32,013 nucleotides of DNA from Actinomycetota bacterium (GTDB taxonomy: Bacteria > Actinomycetota > Actinomycetes > Nanopelagicales > Nanopelagicaceae). The notes under the pieces were generated by a model. The model was not told the DNA's origin. It did no database searches and saw nothing but the letters and a program-made list of their open reading frames with translations. This document shows, piece after piece, positions 23,140 to 30,625 of the stretch. How positions within the stretch are numbered: the stretch's first letter is position 1; each line of letters opens with the position of its first letter. The translations under genes were made by a program, and so were the position numbers. The stretch is taken from positions 1 through 32,013 of the forward strand of contig JACMQL010000015.1 in NCBI GenBank assembly GCA_014377015.1, in the 5' to 3' direction.

Positions 23140-24048
23140 ATGGAACTGCAAAAGGTCATCCTCTATTACGGCTTCACGCCGATCTCAGACCCTGAGGCAA
23201 TCCGACTCTGGCAGCAAACACTCTGTGAAAACCTGAACCTCAAAGGACGCATCATTATTTCTCCTCATGGGATAAACGGGACACTCGGTGGAGATATGTC
23301 AGACCTCAAGAAATATGTACGAGCGACGAGAAGCTATGCGGGATTCAAGAAAATAGATTTCAAATGGTCAGAGGGTACGGGCAAAGAATTTCCACGACTG
23401 AAAATTCGAATTCGCAATGAACTTGTCGCTTTCGGAAATCCGGCAGAACTCCAAGTCAATGAGTCTGGTGTCGTAGGAGGTGGAGTGCACCTGCGGCCCG
23501 AGCAAGTAGATGAACTTGTAGCAGCGCGCGGAAATGATGTGGTTTTCTTCGACGGGCGGAATGCATTTGAAGCCAAAATCGGAAAATTCCGCAACGCCAT
23601 CGTTCCGAGTGTCCGTACGACGCGCGATTTTGTCGACGAAATAGAAAGCGGCAAATACGATCACCTCAAAAACAAGCCAATAGTTACCTACTGCACGGGA
23701 GGAATTCGTTGCGAGGTCCTCTCCTCTGTCATGAAAAAGAGAGGATTCGAGGAGGTCTATCAGATCAAAGGCGGAATCGTTCGATATGGCAAAGAGCGTG
23801 GAGATGCGGGACTTTGGGAAGGCTCTCTTTACACCTTTGACGCACGAATGGCACTTGACTTCACCACTCAGGCAAAAGTAGTCGGTGAGTGCGAAAAATG
23901 TTTAGTTCGCACAAAGCAGTTCTATAACTGCGCAACCGTCACGTGTCACGAACTTGTGCTTTTGTGTGATTCGTGCGCTCAAGACGAAATTAATAAACTT
24001 TGTACCCACGACTTTTCAACTTTGCACGATGCAGAATTGATTGGGTAA
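23140..24048 (+). CDS. trhO: tRNA uridine(34) hydroxylase TrhO (YceA family)
   Basis: The product has 302 residues. An N-terminal ferredoxin-like domain ([11 protein letters not shown], then [16 protein letters not shown]) is followed by a rhodanese domain with the TrhO hallmarks [17 protein letters not shown] and active-site Cys185 in [10 protein letters not shown], and [18 protein letters not shown]. The C-terminus has several Cys and His residues ([23 protein letters not shown]) that could hold a metal. Family members hydroxylate U34 of certain tRNAs, the first step to 5-methoxy- or carboxymethoxy-uridine. It converges on the response-regulator gene with only three bases between stops. Confidence 0.93.
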   Translation: MELQKVILYYGFTPISDPEAIRLWQQTLCENLNLKGRIIISPHGINGTLGGDMSDLKKYVRATRSYAGFKKIDFKWSEGTGKEFPRLKIRIRNELVAFGNPAELQVNESGVVGGGVHLRPEQVDELVAARGNDVVFFDGRNAFEAKIGKFRNAIVPSVRTTRDFVDEIESGKYDHLKNKPIVTYCTGGIRCEVLSSVMKKRGFEEVYQIKGGIVRYGKERGDAGLWEGSLYTFDARMALDFTTQAKVVGECEKCLVRTKQFYNCATVTCHELVLLCDSCAQDEINKLCTHDFSTLHDAELIG

Positions 24049-24051
24049 GAA

Positions 24052-24753
24052 TTATCCTTCGAGCGACTCTGGAGTCATGAGTCGAAAGCCAACTCCACGT
24101 ACCGCCTGCGGCACGCTTGGTCCGCCCGCATCGCGAATCTTGATTCTTATGCGTGAGGCGTGAGTGTCGAGAAGTTTGTCACTTGAAAATTCAAAAGAAC
24201 TTCCGATCGCCTCAACTATCTGTTCCTTTGTGAAAACTCGCTTCGGCTGTTCCATGAGAAGACGAAGAAAATCAAATTCCGTACGTGTGAGTGCCACAAT
24301 CTTCTTAACAACCACCAACTCTCTTCCTTCAAGATTAAGCGTCAAGGAGCCCGCAGAAAGTACTTTCGGCGCCAATTTTCTAGATCGACTTGCGTGACGA
24401 ACCTGAGTTGCTACCCGCAATTTAAGGATTCGAGCAGTAACCGGCTTAGTAATGAAATCATCTGCCCCTACTGCCAGGCACATAGCCTCGTCGGATTCCT
24501 CGCCGCGATTCGTGAGCATGATTATGGGCACGTTGGAAATCTTACGGATCTCCCTGCAGACTTCGAGACCATCAGGTTGGCCCATAGAGACATCTAGAAT
24601 CAAAAGGTATGGACTAGCTGATGCGAACTTTTCAAGGGCCGTCTTCCCATCCGCTGCCTCAATTACTTCATAGCCGTCCTCCTGAAGCGCGGCGCTGACA
24701 AACTCACGAATATCTTGGTTGTCGTCCGCAATCAGGATGAGTTCGTTGGCCAT
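24052..24753 (-). CDS. Response regulator, OmpR/PhoB-type
   Basis: The 233-residue protein has a receiver domain (1-120) with acidic pocket residues in IADDNQD, phospho-accepting Asp54 in LILDVSMG, Thr/Ser in IIMLTNRG and Lys in FITKP. A winged-helix DNA-binding domain lies at about 135-230 (ALTRTEFDFLRLLMEQPKRVFTKEQIVEAIG and RIRIKIRDAGG, then VRGVGFRL). It is the last gene of a four-gene signalling operon, with its ATG directly after the kinase stop. It probably controls transcription in response to the kinase upstream; target genes are not identifiable, though the SipW locus starts nearby. Confidence 0.95.
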   Translation of the reverse strand: MANELILIADDNQDIREFVSAALQEDGYEVIEAADGKTALEKFASASPYLLILDVSMGQPDGLEVCREIRKISNVPIIMLTNRGEESDEAMCLAVGADDFITKPVTARILKLRVATQVRHASRSRKLAPKVLSAGSLTLNLEGRELVVVKKIVALTRTEFDFLRLLMEQPKRVFTKEQIVEAIGSSFEFSSDKLLDTHASRIRIKIRDAGGPSVPQAVRGVGFRLMTPESLEG

Positions 24754-26466
24754 TTACTTCTCCGCCTCCTCGGCAATTCGATCGAGGGAATCATGCAAAG
24801 TCTTCAGCAGATAATCCCTTCTAGAAAGAATAGGCCCTTCCTCGAGTTCTGGGTTCAATTTGAGCCAACGTGAGAAATCCAGTACTTCCTTTCCCTCATC
24901 AATAAAAGTATAGAAACCAATGGCACCGCCAACCTCATGTGTAACTGCCAACAACTTTTCAAGGGGGGACTTTTCGATAGCTTCGATTGCTCTCCTTAGG
25001 ACTCCTTCTCGTTTGGCTAGTACCAACTTTTCAACTGCAGAGAGGGCCACAGGTAGTTCTACGCTAAAAGTCGTCCCGCTGCCCACGGTTGAATCGACAG
25101 AAATCACTCCGCGATGCAGCGCCACGATCCGATTCACGATAGCTAGACCCAATCCGGATCCGGGAATCTGGGACTCGGTTGCATTACTTGCCCTGAAGAA
25201 CCGTGAAAATAACCGCCCGATTTCCGAGGCTGGGATTCCGATACCTTGATCTTTTACTTGAATCCGCACCCAGGTTAGCCCTGTCGCATCGGTAAATCTC
25301 TCCAGTCCCACCGTTACTTTTGAATTTCGCGGGCTGAACTTGATTGCATTGGAAATCAGATTTGTAAATACCTGCGAAAGTTGAGCCCTACTTCCTTCAA
25401 CCAGGTATTCATCTCTCTCACTGTAATTTAAATCGACAGCAATATGTGAAGAGTCAATTCGAAGTTGTAACAGTGCAACAGCATCTTGGCAGATGTCTAC
25501 GACGTTACATTGAACCAACTGAAGTGCATCATCAGACTCTAGAGCTGAAAGAACCAAGATGCTTTCAATAAGTTCCAAAAGCACTTCAGAATTTCTACTC
25601 AGCACATCTAAGTGCGCATGAAATTCTTTGTTGTTCTCCGAAGTCGAAAAATCCCTTAATAGTTCTACGTAGCCGATTATCGATGTCAAAGGCGTGCGAA
25701 GTTCATGATTGATGGTGGAAACAATTTCGCTTCTCGACTCATTCAAGTGAGTTAAAGCTCGCAAAGTTTCTTGGGCTTCGCCAAGCTCCTGACGTACTTC
25801 ATGAAGTCTCTCTTCTTCAACCTTGCTGGCGAGACGATCACGTTTGTAGCGGGCCCGAAGGGAATACGCAATCCAAGAAATTAACACCGTCATAACGAGA
25901 ACTAGAAAAAGTAAAAGATATAAATTGCGCGCTGAAGCGGACTTCACGGAATTGGCAAAACCCTTAATTTGCAGGCTCACCGTCCGCGAATAATCATCTA
26001 TCATCAAGTGGCCTTCGGCGACTATGGACCGAATGATTGGACCCGCTTTTCTCTCCATCTCTTTCTGCATTGAATCAGGAAGAATTCCAGGCGTGCCCGA
26101 CGCAATTAATTCGTCTGCCTCTTGCAGGGTAAGTAAATATGAGGGACGTGCCCGACTCCCGATCGAGACACCAGTTGAGGTAATTACCTGCAGGCGCTGG
26201 GCGAGCAGGGCGCGATTAATTTGCAACTCACGCCGAGTGATTCCGCCATGCACCCATTGCGAAAGATTGACCGCAAAAACTAGCGTCTCACGTTGGGTGA
26301 TAATGATCGCGGTTGATTGAGTTGAGGCTGAGTTTGCTTGGGTTGCCAAACTAAGTGCACGACTTGACGAAGTGAAGGAAGAAACGCTGAGTATGGCCAA
26401 AAGCGTGGTGGCAATTACTACCAAAACAACTTGACCGAAATTCAAACCCAGACGAGTTTTGTCCAT
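24754..26466 (-). CDS. Membrane histidine kinase with C-terminal Hpt-like tail
   Basis: This 570-residue protein has a membrane segment at about 11-33, an extracytoplasmic sensor region at 34-180, a second membrane segment at about 181-202, a charged coiled coil at 205-245, a HisKA dimerisation domain with His254 (STINHELRTPL), and a HATPase domain ending near 472 (GIGIP, GSGLGLAIVNRIV, VGSGTTFSVEL). An extra ~97-residue C-terminal region contains THEVGGAIGFYTF with His510, which resembles the HxxxG motif of Hpt phosphotransfer domains. That would allow a phosphorelay with the lone receiver encoded at 27053-27454. It lies 17 bases after the secreted SUOX-like gene. Confidence 0.9.
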   Translation of the reverse strand: MDKTRLGLNFGQVVLVVIATTLLAILSVSSFTSSSRALSLATQANSASTQSTAIIITQRETLVFAVNLSQWVHGGITRRELQINRALLAQRLQVITSTGVSIGSRARPSYLLTLQEADELIASGTPGILPDSMQKEMERKAGPIIRSIVAEGHLMIDDYSRTVSLQIKGFANSVKSASARNLYLLLFLVLVMTVLISWIAYSLRARYKRDRLASKVEEERLHEVRQELGEAQETLRALTHLNESRSEIVSTINHELRTPLTSIIGYVELLRDFSTSENNKEFHAHLDVLSRNSEVLLELIESILVLSALESDDALQLVQCNVVDICQDAVALLQLRIDSSHIAVDLNYSERDEYLVEGSRAQLSQVFTNLISNAIKFSPRNSKVTVGLERFTDATGLTWVRIQVKDQGIGIPASEIGRLFSRFFRASNATESQIPGSGLGLAIVNRIVALHRGVISVDSTVGSGTTFSVELPVALSAVEKLVLAKREGVLRRAIEAIEKSPLEKLLAVTHEVGGAIGFYTFIDEGKEVLDFSRWLKLNPELEEGPILSRRDYLLKTLHDSLDRIAEEAEK

Positions 26467-26483
26467 TTCCTGTTTCGTGATTT

Positions 26484-27056
26484 CTACTTGTATTTACGAA
26501 CAGAGATAGATGCCAAAGACCAATTCCAAGGATCCAGAGACTTGCTCCACTTGCTTGAATCGGGATAAACCAGTCTGATCGGGCCTCCCTGGTCGTAAGG
26601 GATGTCCAAGCCATTTCGCTTGATCGCAAGGTACCCGTTCGCCGCCATGAATTCTAAAGCGGTGTTCACGTACTCATAGTTATTGAGCGCCTTTGTTACA
26701 ACTTTCTCCCCGGACTTAATTTCCATCGTCTTGAAAAGATATGAAAGACGGATGACACTGAACTGCTGACGCTTTTTGACAAAAGGTTCGAAAAGGGAAA
26801 TTTTGATCGGCTTTAGAGCCAACAAATCCTTCATGGTGAATTTCTGACTCTTTGAAGAACCCGTAACGACGAGAATTGGATCATTCGGCCCCGCTGGATC
26901 AATTGCCCCAGCACCATATGGGTTACTCACCGAGGGCTTCGGTGAGGAAGTTTTTTCAGTCCCAGCAGCCCCAGAAGTACTCAAAAACGAAATCGTGGCG
27001 ATAACTATCACGCCCACAATACTTAACTTTCGTTTCAAAAAGTGATGCATCTTCAT
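26484..27056 (-). CDS. Secreted molybdopterin-oxidoreductase-like (SUOX fold) protein
   Basis: The 190-residue protein has an N-terminal signal segment (about 8-31, SIVGVIVIATISFLSTSGAAG). The rest has features of the sulfite-oxidase-like fold: FTMKDLLALKPIKIS near 73, and NGLDIPYDQGGPIRLVYPDSSKWSKSLDPWNWSLASISV at about 145-186, which mirrors the closing region of the molybdopterin-dependent oxidoreductase fold. It is too short for a full cofactor-binding domain and lacks an obvious cofactor Cys, so it may be a ligand-binding relative. Being between a receiver and a kinase gene, overlapping the former by four bases, it could be a periplasm-side partner of the kinase sensor. Confidence 0.7.
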   Translation of the reverse strand: MKMHHFLKRKLSIVGVIVIATISFLSTSGAAGTEKTSSPKPSVSNPYGAGAIDPAGPNDPILVVTGSSKSQKFTMKDLLALKPIKISLFEPFVKKRQQFSVIRLSYLFKTMEIKSGEKVVTKALNNYEYVNTALEFMAANGYLAIKRNGLDIPYDQGGPIRLVYPDSSKWSKSLDPWNWSLASISVRKYK

Positions 27057-27454
27057 ACTCCTTGGTGTTGTCCCAGTGCGAGAAGTTCATTCACTTTCTC
27101 TACAAGTTTTGTTGGGCGAAATGGTTTAACGATGTAGGAAGTTGCCCCTAACTCCAAAGCGCGATCCACATCCTCTATCGAAGATTTAGCAGTGATCATG
27201 AGAACTGGAAGCACACGAACTTTAGAATCCTTGTCATTTCTAATCGCGTCTAATACGTCGAAGCCCGAGAACTCTGGCATCATCACGTCCAGAAGAACAA
27301 TGTCTGGCCGCCGTTCCTTAATTTGGGATAAGCCATCCACGCCATTTGCGCTTGTTGAAACCTCAAAGCCTTCCTTCTCAAGAACGAATCTCAAAAGATC
27401 TCTAATATCTGCGTTGTCATCAATCGCCAATATTCTGATCGTTTCGTTGGTCAC
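27053..27454 (-). CDS. Single-domain response regulator (CheY-like receiver)
   Basis: The 133-residue protein is a receiver only. Acidic residues lie in AIDDNAD (11-15), phospho-accepting Asp56 in LLDVMMPE, Thr in MITAKSS and Lys in YIVKPF. There is no output domain. As the first gene of the signalling operon it is suited to be an intermediate of a phosphorelay with the Hpt-like tail of the kinase encoded two genes later, or a phosphate sink. It overlaps the next gene by four bases. Upstream is a 173-base region shared with the divergent SipW-type gene. Confidence 0.93.
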   Translation of the reverse strand: MTNETIRILAIDDNADIRDLLRFVLEKEGFEVSTSANGVDGLSQIKERRPDIVLLDVMMPEFSGFDVLDAIRNDKDSKVRVLPVLMITAKSSIEDVDRALELGATSYIVKPFRPTKLVEKVNELLALGQHQGV

Positions 27455-27485
27455 GCCTGATCCTCTCTATCGATTTTACAACCCT

Positions 27486-27502
27486 GACAATATTGAATTG
27501 TC
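27486..27502. promoter_or_regulatory. GACAAT-N5-ATTGTC inverted repeat between divergent operons
   Basis: Perfect 6-bp arms (27486-27491 and 27497-27502) flank a 5-base centre, 32 bases upstream of the receiver start, in the 173-base region dividing the signalling and SipW operons. It has the size and symmetry of a transcription-factor operator, perhaps for the wHTH regulator of the signalling operon. Confidence 0.45.
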
Positions 27503-27627
27503 CTAATCATCAGAGCCTAAGGCTGTTTTCTCGAATATTTCACCAGAGTCGGCAATATCGTTGATTTGTATACCTTTCGCTACCGTTTCGTCAGGATTCT
27601 GTGAGGGAGACTGGCTAATTTACGGAC

Positions 27628-28359
27628 ATGGCAAAAGCGCAAAAACTCGCAGGAAAGAATTCCACAACTCTAAAAAAGGTGCTTTTAAAGGCATTTATTT
27701 GGGGATTTGCGGGACTTCTCATTGCGGGTCCATCGATTTTGCACAGTCAGGCCGGAATCGGCATCTCGCCAATTCTGACCGGAAGCATGCGGCCGTATGG
27801 CAATCCAGGTGATGTGTTTATTACTAAGCAGACAAAGGCAACGAACTTAAAAGTCGGTGACATCATTTCGGTTAATAGCCAAATGACCGGAGTCTTCTAC
27901 GCACACCGAATTGTAAAAATAACGGACTTTGCGGGGCGCCTAAGGGTGGTCACAAAGGGCGATGCAAACGTCGCCCCCGAACTTGACCCGTTCATGGTTG
28001 CTCCAAAAGGTCTAGTTTCCAAAGAAATTCTCCGCGTGAAGTGGATGGGTAGACCTCTCCTCTACCTAACTTCTACACAGGGACGTCAAGCCGCTTTGGC
28101 ACTGATGGTCTTTGCGAACGTCGTAGGTCTCTTCATGTTCCTCTTTCGGAAACAGGTCAAAGACCACAATCCGTTTTACATTCAGATCTACAAAGATCTT
28201 TATGCCGAAGCACATGCAGCACAGGTCATGAAGACGAGAGAACTCAAAGTTTTCAAGGATCTTTTCGAAGCAAGTTTAGAGGACAAAAAACTCCTCGAAA
28301 CTGAATTGCAAATAACCAAACATGACATAAATCAATACCAACTAACTAAGGGGAAATAA
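27628..28359 (+). CDS. sipW: SipW/ER-type signal peptidase I
   Basis: This 243-residue membrane protein has an N-terminal membrane segment (about 20-38), a catalytic Ser53 in LTGSMRP, His93 in FYAHRIV, and a downstream acidic residue region (TKGDAN, Asp112). This Ser-His pattern is the ER/archaeal-type signal peptidase, represented in Bacillus by SipW. A second membrane segment lies at about 155-176. A C-terminal tail of about 65 residues is charged and probably coiled-coil (MKTRELKVFKDLFEASLEDKKLL); that tail is unusual for SipW. The next gene starts right after its stop and encodes a protein with a SipW-type leader, so it is probably a dedicated peptidase. Confidence 0.9.
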   Translation: MAKAQKLAGKNSTTLKKVLLKAFIWGFAGLLIAGPSILHSQAGIGISPILTGSMRPYGNPGDVFITKQTKATNLKVGDIISVNSQMTGVFYAHRIVKITDFAGRLRVVTKGDANVAPELDPFMVAPKGLVSKEILRVKWMGRPLLYLTSTQGRQAALALMVFANVVGLFMFLFRKQVKDHNPFYIQIYKDLYAEAHAAQVMKTRELKVFKDLFEASLEDKKLLETELQITKHDINQYQLTKGK

Positions 28360-29013
28360 ATGAAAGGCTTAACAGCAATCGGAACAATGACCGCCAAGGT
28401 CGCAATCGTTGCAGCAGCGGCACTCGGTGGAACGGCACTCGTTTCTTCTGGGGTGTTCGCAGCTTTGACCGCGACCGCTTCAAATACGTCTGGTGGATCA
28501 GTTGAGACTGGCACACTGAAGTTGACCCAAGTCGCATCATCAGTTGCTGGCATTACTGGTGGATTCACGACCGCAATCCCAAACATGGCTCCCGGAGACA
28601 CTGTAAACCGTTACATCAACGTAACCAACTCAGGAACTCTCGATGCCGCAACAATGACATTGGCAATCGCCGCATCACCATCAACAACCCTTACCACCGA
28701 TGGAACCAATGGTCTGCAAGTAACTGTTAGACAGTGCTCAGTTGCGTGGACAAACGCCGGTGTTTGCTCAGGTACAACTTCTGCTGCACTAGCTTCGACT
28801 TCAGGTTTGGCACTTGGAACTGCTAAAACCTTAACAATTTCATCACTCGCGGCCGCAGCCGTAAGTTACCTGCAGATTTCGTTGAACCTCCCATCAGGCA
28901 ATGAAGTTACAAACAACGGAACCCTTCCTGTCGGAACCGTCCAAGGAGTGACCTCCGCGATCACTTGGACATTCACCGAGACTCTTCGTACCAATACGAC
29001 TGTAAACAGCTAA
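28360..29013 (+). CDS. TasA/camelysin-like secreted protein with SipW-dependent leader
   Basis: The 217-residue protein has a leader at about 1-35 ending in SSGVFAALTATASNTSGGSV, the form recognised by SipW-type peptidases. It then follows the pattern of TasA/CotN-type beta-sandwich proteins: TGTLKL near the start, NMAPGDTVNRYINVTNSGTLDAATMTLAI at about 74-102, and a terminal TWTFTETLRTN strand. TasA-type proteins form extracellular fibres. The product is Ala/Thr/Ser-rich and low in charge. Two internal Cys residues (RQCSVAWTNAGVCSG) could form a disulfide. The ATG directly follows the peptidase stop, with the ribosome site (GGGGAA) inside the peptidase's last codons. Confidence 0.88.
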   Translation: MKGLTAIGTMTAKVAIVAAAALGGTALVSSGVFAALTATASNTSGGSVETGTLKLTQVASSVAGITGGFTTAIPNMAPGDTVNRYINVTNSGTLDAATMTLAIAASPSTTLTTDGTNGLQVTVRQCSVAWTNAGVCSGTTSAALASTSGLALGTAKTLTISSLAAAAVSYLQISLNLPSGNEVTNNGTLPVGTVQGVTSAITWTFTETLRTNTTVNS

Positions 29014-29057
29014 TCAGTCTGAGCTTCTAGGTTCGAGTAGTACCCAAACAAAGTAGA

Positions 29058-29105
29058 GAAAGGAAGGTGGTTTCTAGTGAGATTTGCTAGAGCTACCTTC
29101 CTTTC
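29058..29105 (+). promoter_or_regulatory. RBS-sequestering hairpin or attenuator at the start of the third matrix gene
   Basis: An 11-bp perfect stem (29058-29068 with 29095-29105) encloses a second 5-bp stem (29073-29077 with 29087-29091). The 5' arm contains the AGGAAGG ribosome site of the gene starting at 29077, and the 3' arm lies in its first codons and is followed by CCTTTTTAATAG. It could mask translation or act as a partial intrinsic terminator, lowering expression relative to the TasA-like gene. Confidence 0.7.
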
Positions 29106-29613
29106 CTTTTTAATAGCAGCGTTCACTTTCTTTCCGATGGAATTGATTCCTGCAGATGCCGAGTCAACTGCAATAGCAACCAATGCCTCCGGCGCAACTA
29201 CTCTTAGCACAGCAACTTTTGTCGTGTATGCAACCAGCACCTCAACCGGAGCTAACCCGGGCGGTACTGCTTTGGTCCTGAACAATTCTGCAAACGCCCA
29301 ATATTTCTATATTCGCAATACCGGGACAGTGTCGGTCGCGGCAGTATCAATCACACTTTCTTACTCAATTGCCCCCATAAGAACGGATTTCTCACGTTGC
29401 GACCTTGGCGTGGCTTTTGCATCACTTAACACCTGCGCAACAGGGACCAGAACGGTAATTTCAGCAGTGACGGGCGTCAATACGGTAACCCTCTCATTGC
29501 CTCCTAACTCCTTCTTTGCCTTTGAACTCGATCCAAAGAAACTCACTACTCCAACAGTTAGCGTGTCCGTATCTTCTTCACAAATTCGCCCAGTAACTAC
29601 CACCAACTCCTAA
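29077..29613 (+). CDS. Small secreted protein of the SipW/TasA-like locus
   Basis: The 178-residue protein begins with a Sec-type leader (MRFARATFLSFLIAAFTFF, then ADAES). The mature part is Ser/Thr/Val-rich with beta-strand patterns (NAQYFYIRNTGTVSVAAVSITLSYSIAP at about 68-95) resembling the TasA-like protein's YINVTNSGTLDAATMTLAI segment. There are two Cys residues (SRCDLGVAFASLNTCATG) in a similar place, and both proteins end with T-T-x-N-S. It is probably a divergent paralogue and minor component of the same structure. The GTG start at 29077 has AGGAAGGTGG six bases upstream, but this site sits in a hairpin. No named family is recognised. Confidence 0.82.
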   Translation: MRFARATFLSFLIAAFTFFPMELIPADAESTAIATNASGATTLSTATFVVYATSTSTGANPGGTALVLNNSANAQYFYIRNTGTVSVAAVSITLSYSIAPIRTDFSRCDLGVAFASLNTCATGTRTVISAVTGVNTVTLSLPPNSFFAFELDPKKLTTPTVSVSVSSSQIRPVTTTNS

Positions 29614-29728
29614 CTCAGACATTCTTGCCCGCGTGCACGGCGCTATTACGATGATGGACTCCGCCTATGGTGAAACAAGTACCTCAACACTTTCGGAATG
29701 CACACTCACCTAATTATTCATTTTTGGC

Positions 29729-29980
29729 CTATTTTTTCTTGGGCTTTGCTTTGAAGAGGCCAACCAAAAATATAATGAAGCCGATAATTCCTAAAATAAA
29801 GCCCAGTGGGAGAGATATATACATCAGCCAAAGCCAAGCACCGCTACCCGTCGCTTCATTCATAACATCTTTGCCCCCGAAGATCCCGACCACAAGAGCA
29901 ACGACAAGAGGAGTAAACCCCAAAATCGTGCAGCCAATCATCGACCACAACCCGAACTTCATGAGTTTGTTGAATACCAT
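29729..29980 (-). CDS. Small membrane protein with two transmembrane segments
   Basis: The chosen form has 83 residues with two hydrophobic segments (about 9-35, GLWSMIGCTILGFTPLVVALVVG, and about 48-76, WLWLMYISLPLGFILGIIGFII), then a lysine-rich end (KAKPKKK). The ATG at 29978-29980 has purine-rich GGAGAAGATAGGG just upstream and is preferred over a GTG at 30013. The product is not similar to any family I can name; small two-helix membrane proteins of this kind are common in actinobacteria. Confidence 0.65.
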   Translation of the reverse strand: MVFNKLMKFGLWSMIGCTILGFTPLVVALVVGIFGGKDVMNEATGSGAWLWLMYISLPLGFILGIIGFIIFLVGLFKAKPKKK

Positions 29981-30097
29981 TGCCCTATCTTCTCCGTCCT
30001 CTGCAAGGGTCACTACCGCCGCGTTACTTTATCCCAGTGAAGCTCCAACCTTGTTCTCCCGCTTTGTTCTGCTTGGGAAAGTCGCTAGTTTTGCGTC

Positions 30098-30625
30098 ATG
30101 TCCACGGATACGGGTACTAGTTCTCTCGTCGTGATGGGTGTGTCGGGATCTGGAAAGAGCACCATTGGAAAGTTGTTGTCCGAACAATTGGGATATGCAT
30201 TCATCGATGCCGATGACCTCCACCCTGAATCAAATAAGAGACTTATGGCTTCCGGAATTCCCCTGACAGATGTTGAACGATCACCATGGCTCGATAACAT
30301 AGGCTCAAAATTGGCTGAATATTCTTCATCGAATACGCCACTAATTGTTGCGTGCTCCGCTCTCAAGCACTCATACCGAGACAAACTTCGAAGATACTCC
30401 CCTACTGTAAATTTTCTATTCTTAGATGGCACCAGATCGCAGATTCAATCTCAAATATCCACCAGAGATCATGAATTTATGCCAAGCTCACTACTTGATT
30501 CGCAGTTTGCCGATCTAGAGGTACTGCAAGCGGATGAAAGAGGATTACGCATAGAACTGGGCGGTTCGCCATTGACTACATGCACCGCAATTATTAAGGC
30601 GTTAGCCCTTAAAAATAGGAACTAA
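30098..30625 (+). CDS. gntK: Gluconokinase
   Basis: The 175-residue protein is the normal size for GntK-type gluconokinase, which phosphorylates gluconate to 6-phosphogluconate. Walker A is GVSGSGKST at 14-22. Family blocks follow: FIDADDLHPESNKRLMASGIPLTDVERSPWLDNI at about 35-68, VACSALKHSYRDKLR at about 84-98, and FLDGT near 107. It lies alone on the plus strand between minus-strand neighbours, and its last four bases overlap the stop of the TerC gene. No gluconate transporter or other pentose-phosphate gene is adjacent. Confidence 0.93.
   Translation: MSTDTGTSSLVVMGVSGSGKSTIGKLLSEQLGYAFIDADDLHPESNKRLMASGIPLTDVERSPWLDNIGSKLAEYSSSNTPLIVACSALKHSYRDKLRRYSPTVNFLFLDGTRSQIQSQISTRDHEFMPSSLLDSQFADLEVLQADERGLRIELGGSPLTTCTAIIKALALKNRN

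Noticed and set aside
23062-23151. N-terminal 30-codon extension of the GNAT protein
   Set aside because: It would overlap the divergent trhO start and adds no family-like sequence; the ATG at 23059-23061 fits better.
29667-30134. Plus-strand open frame of 155 codons
   Set aside because: It runs antisense to the small membrane protein and into gntK; the product has no coherent domain or leader and is Ser/Pro-rich as expected of a shadow frame.
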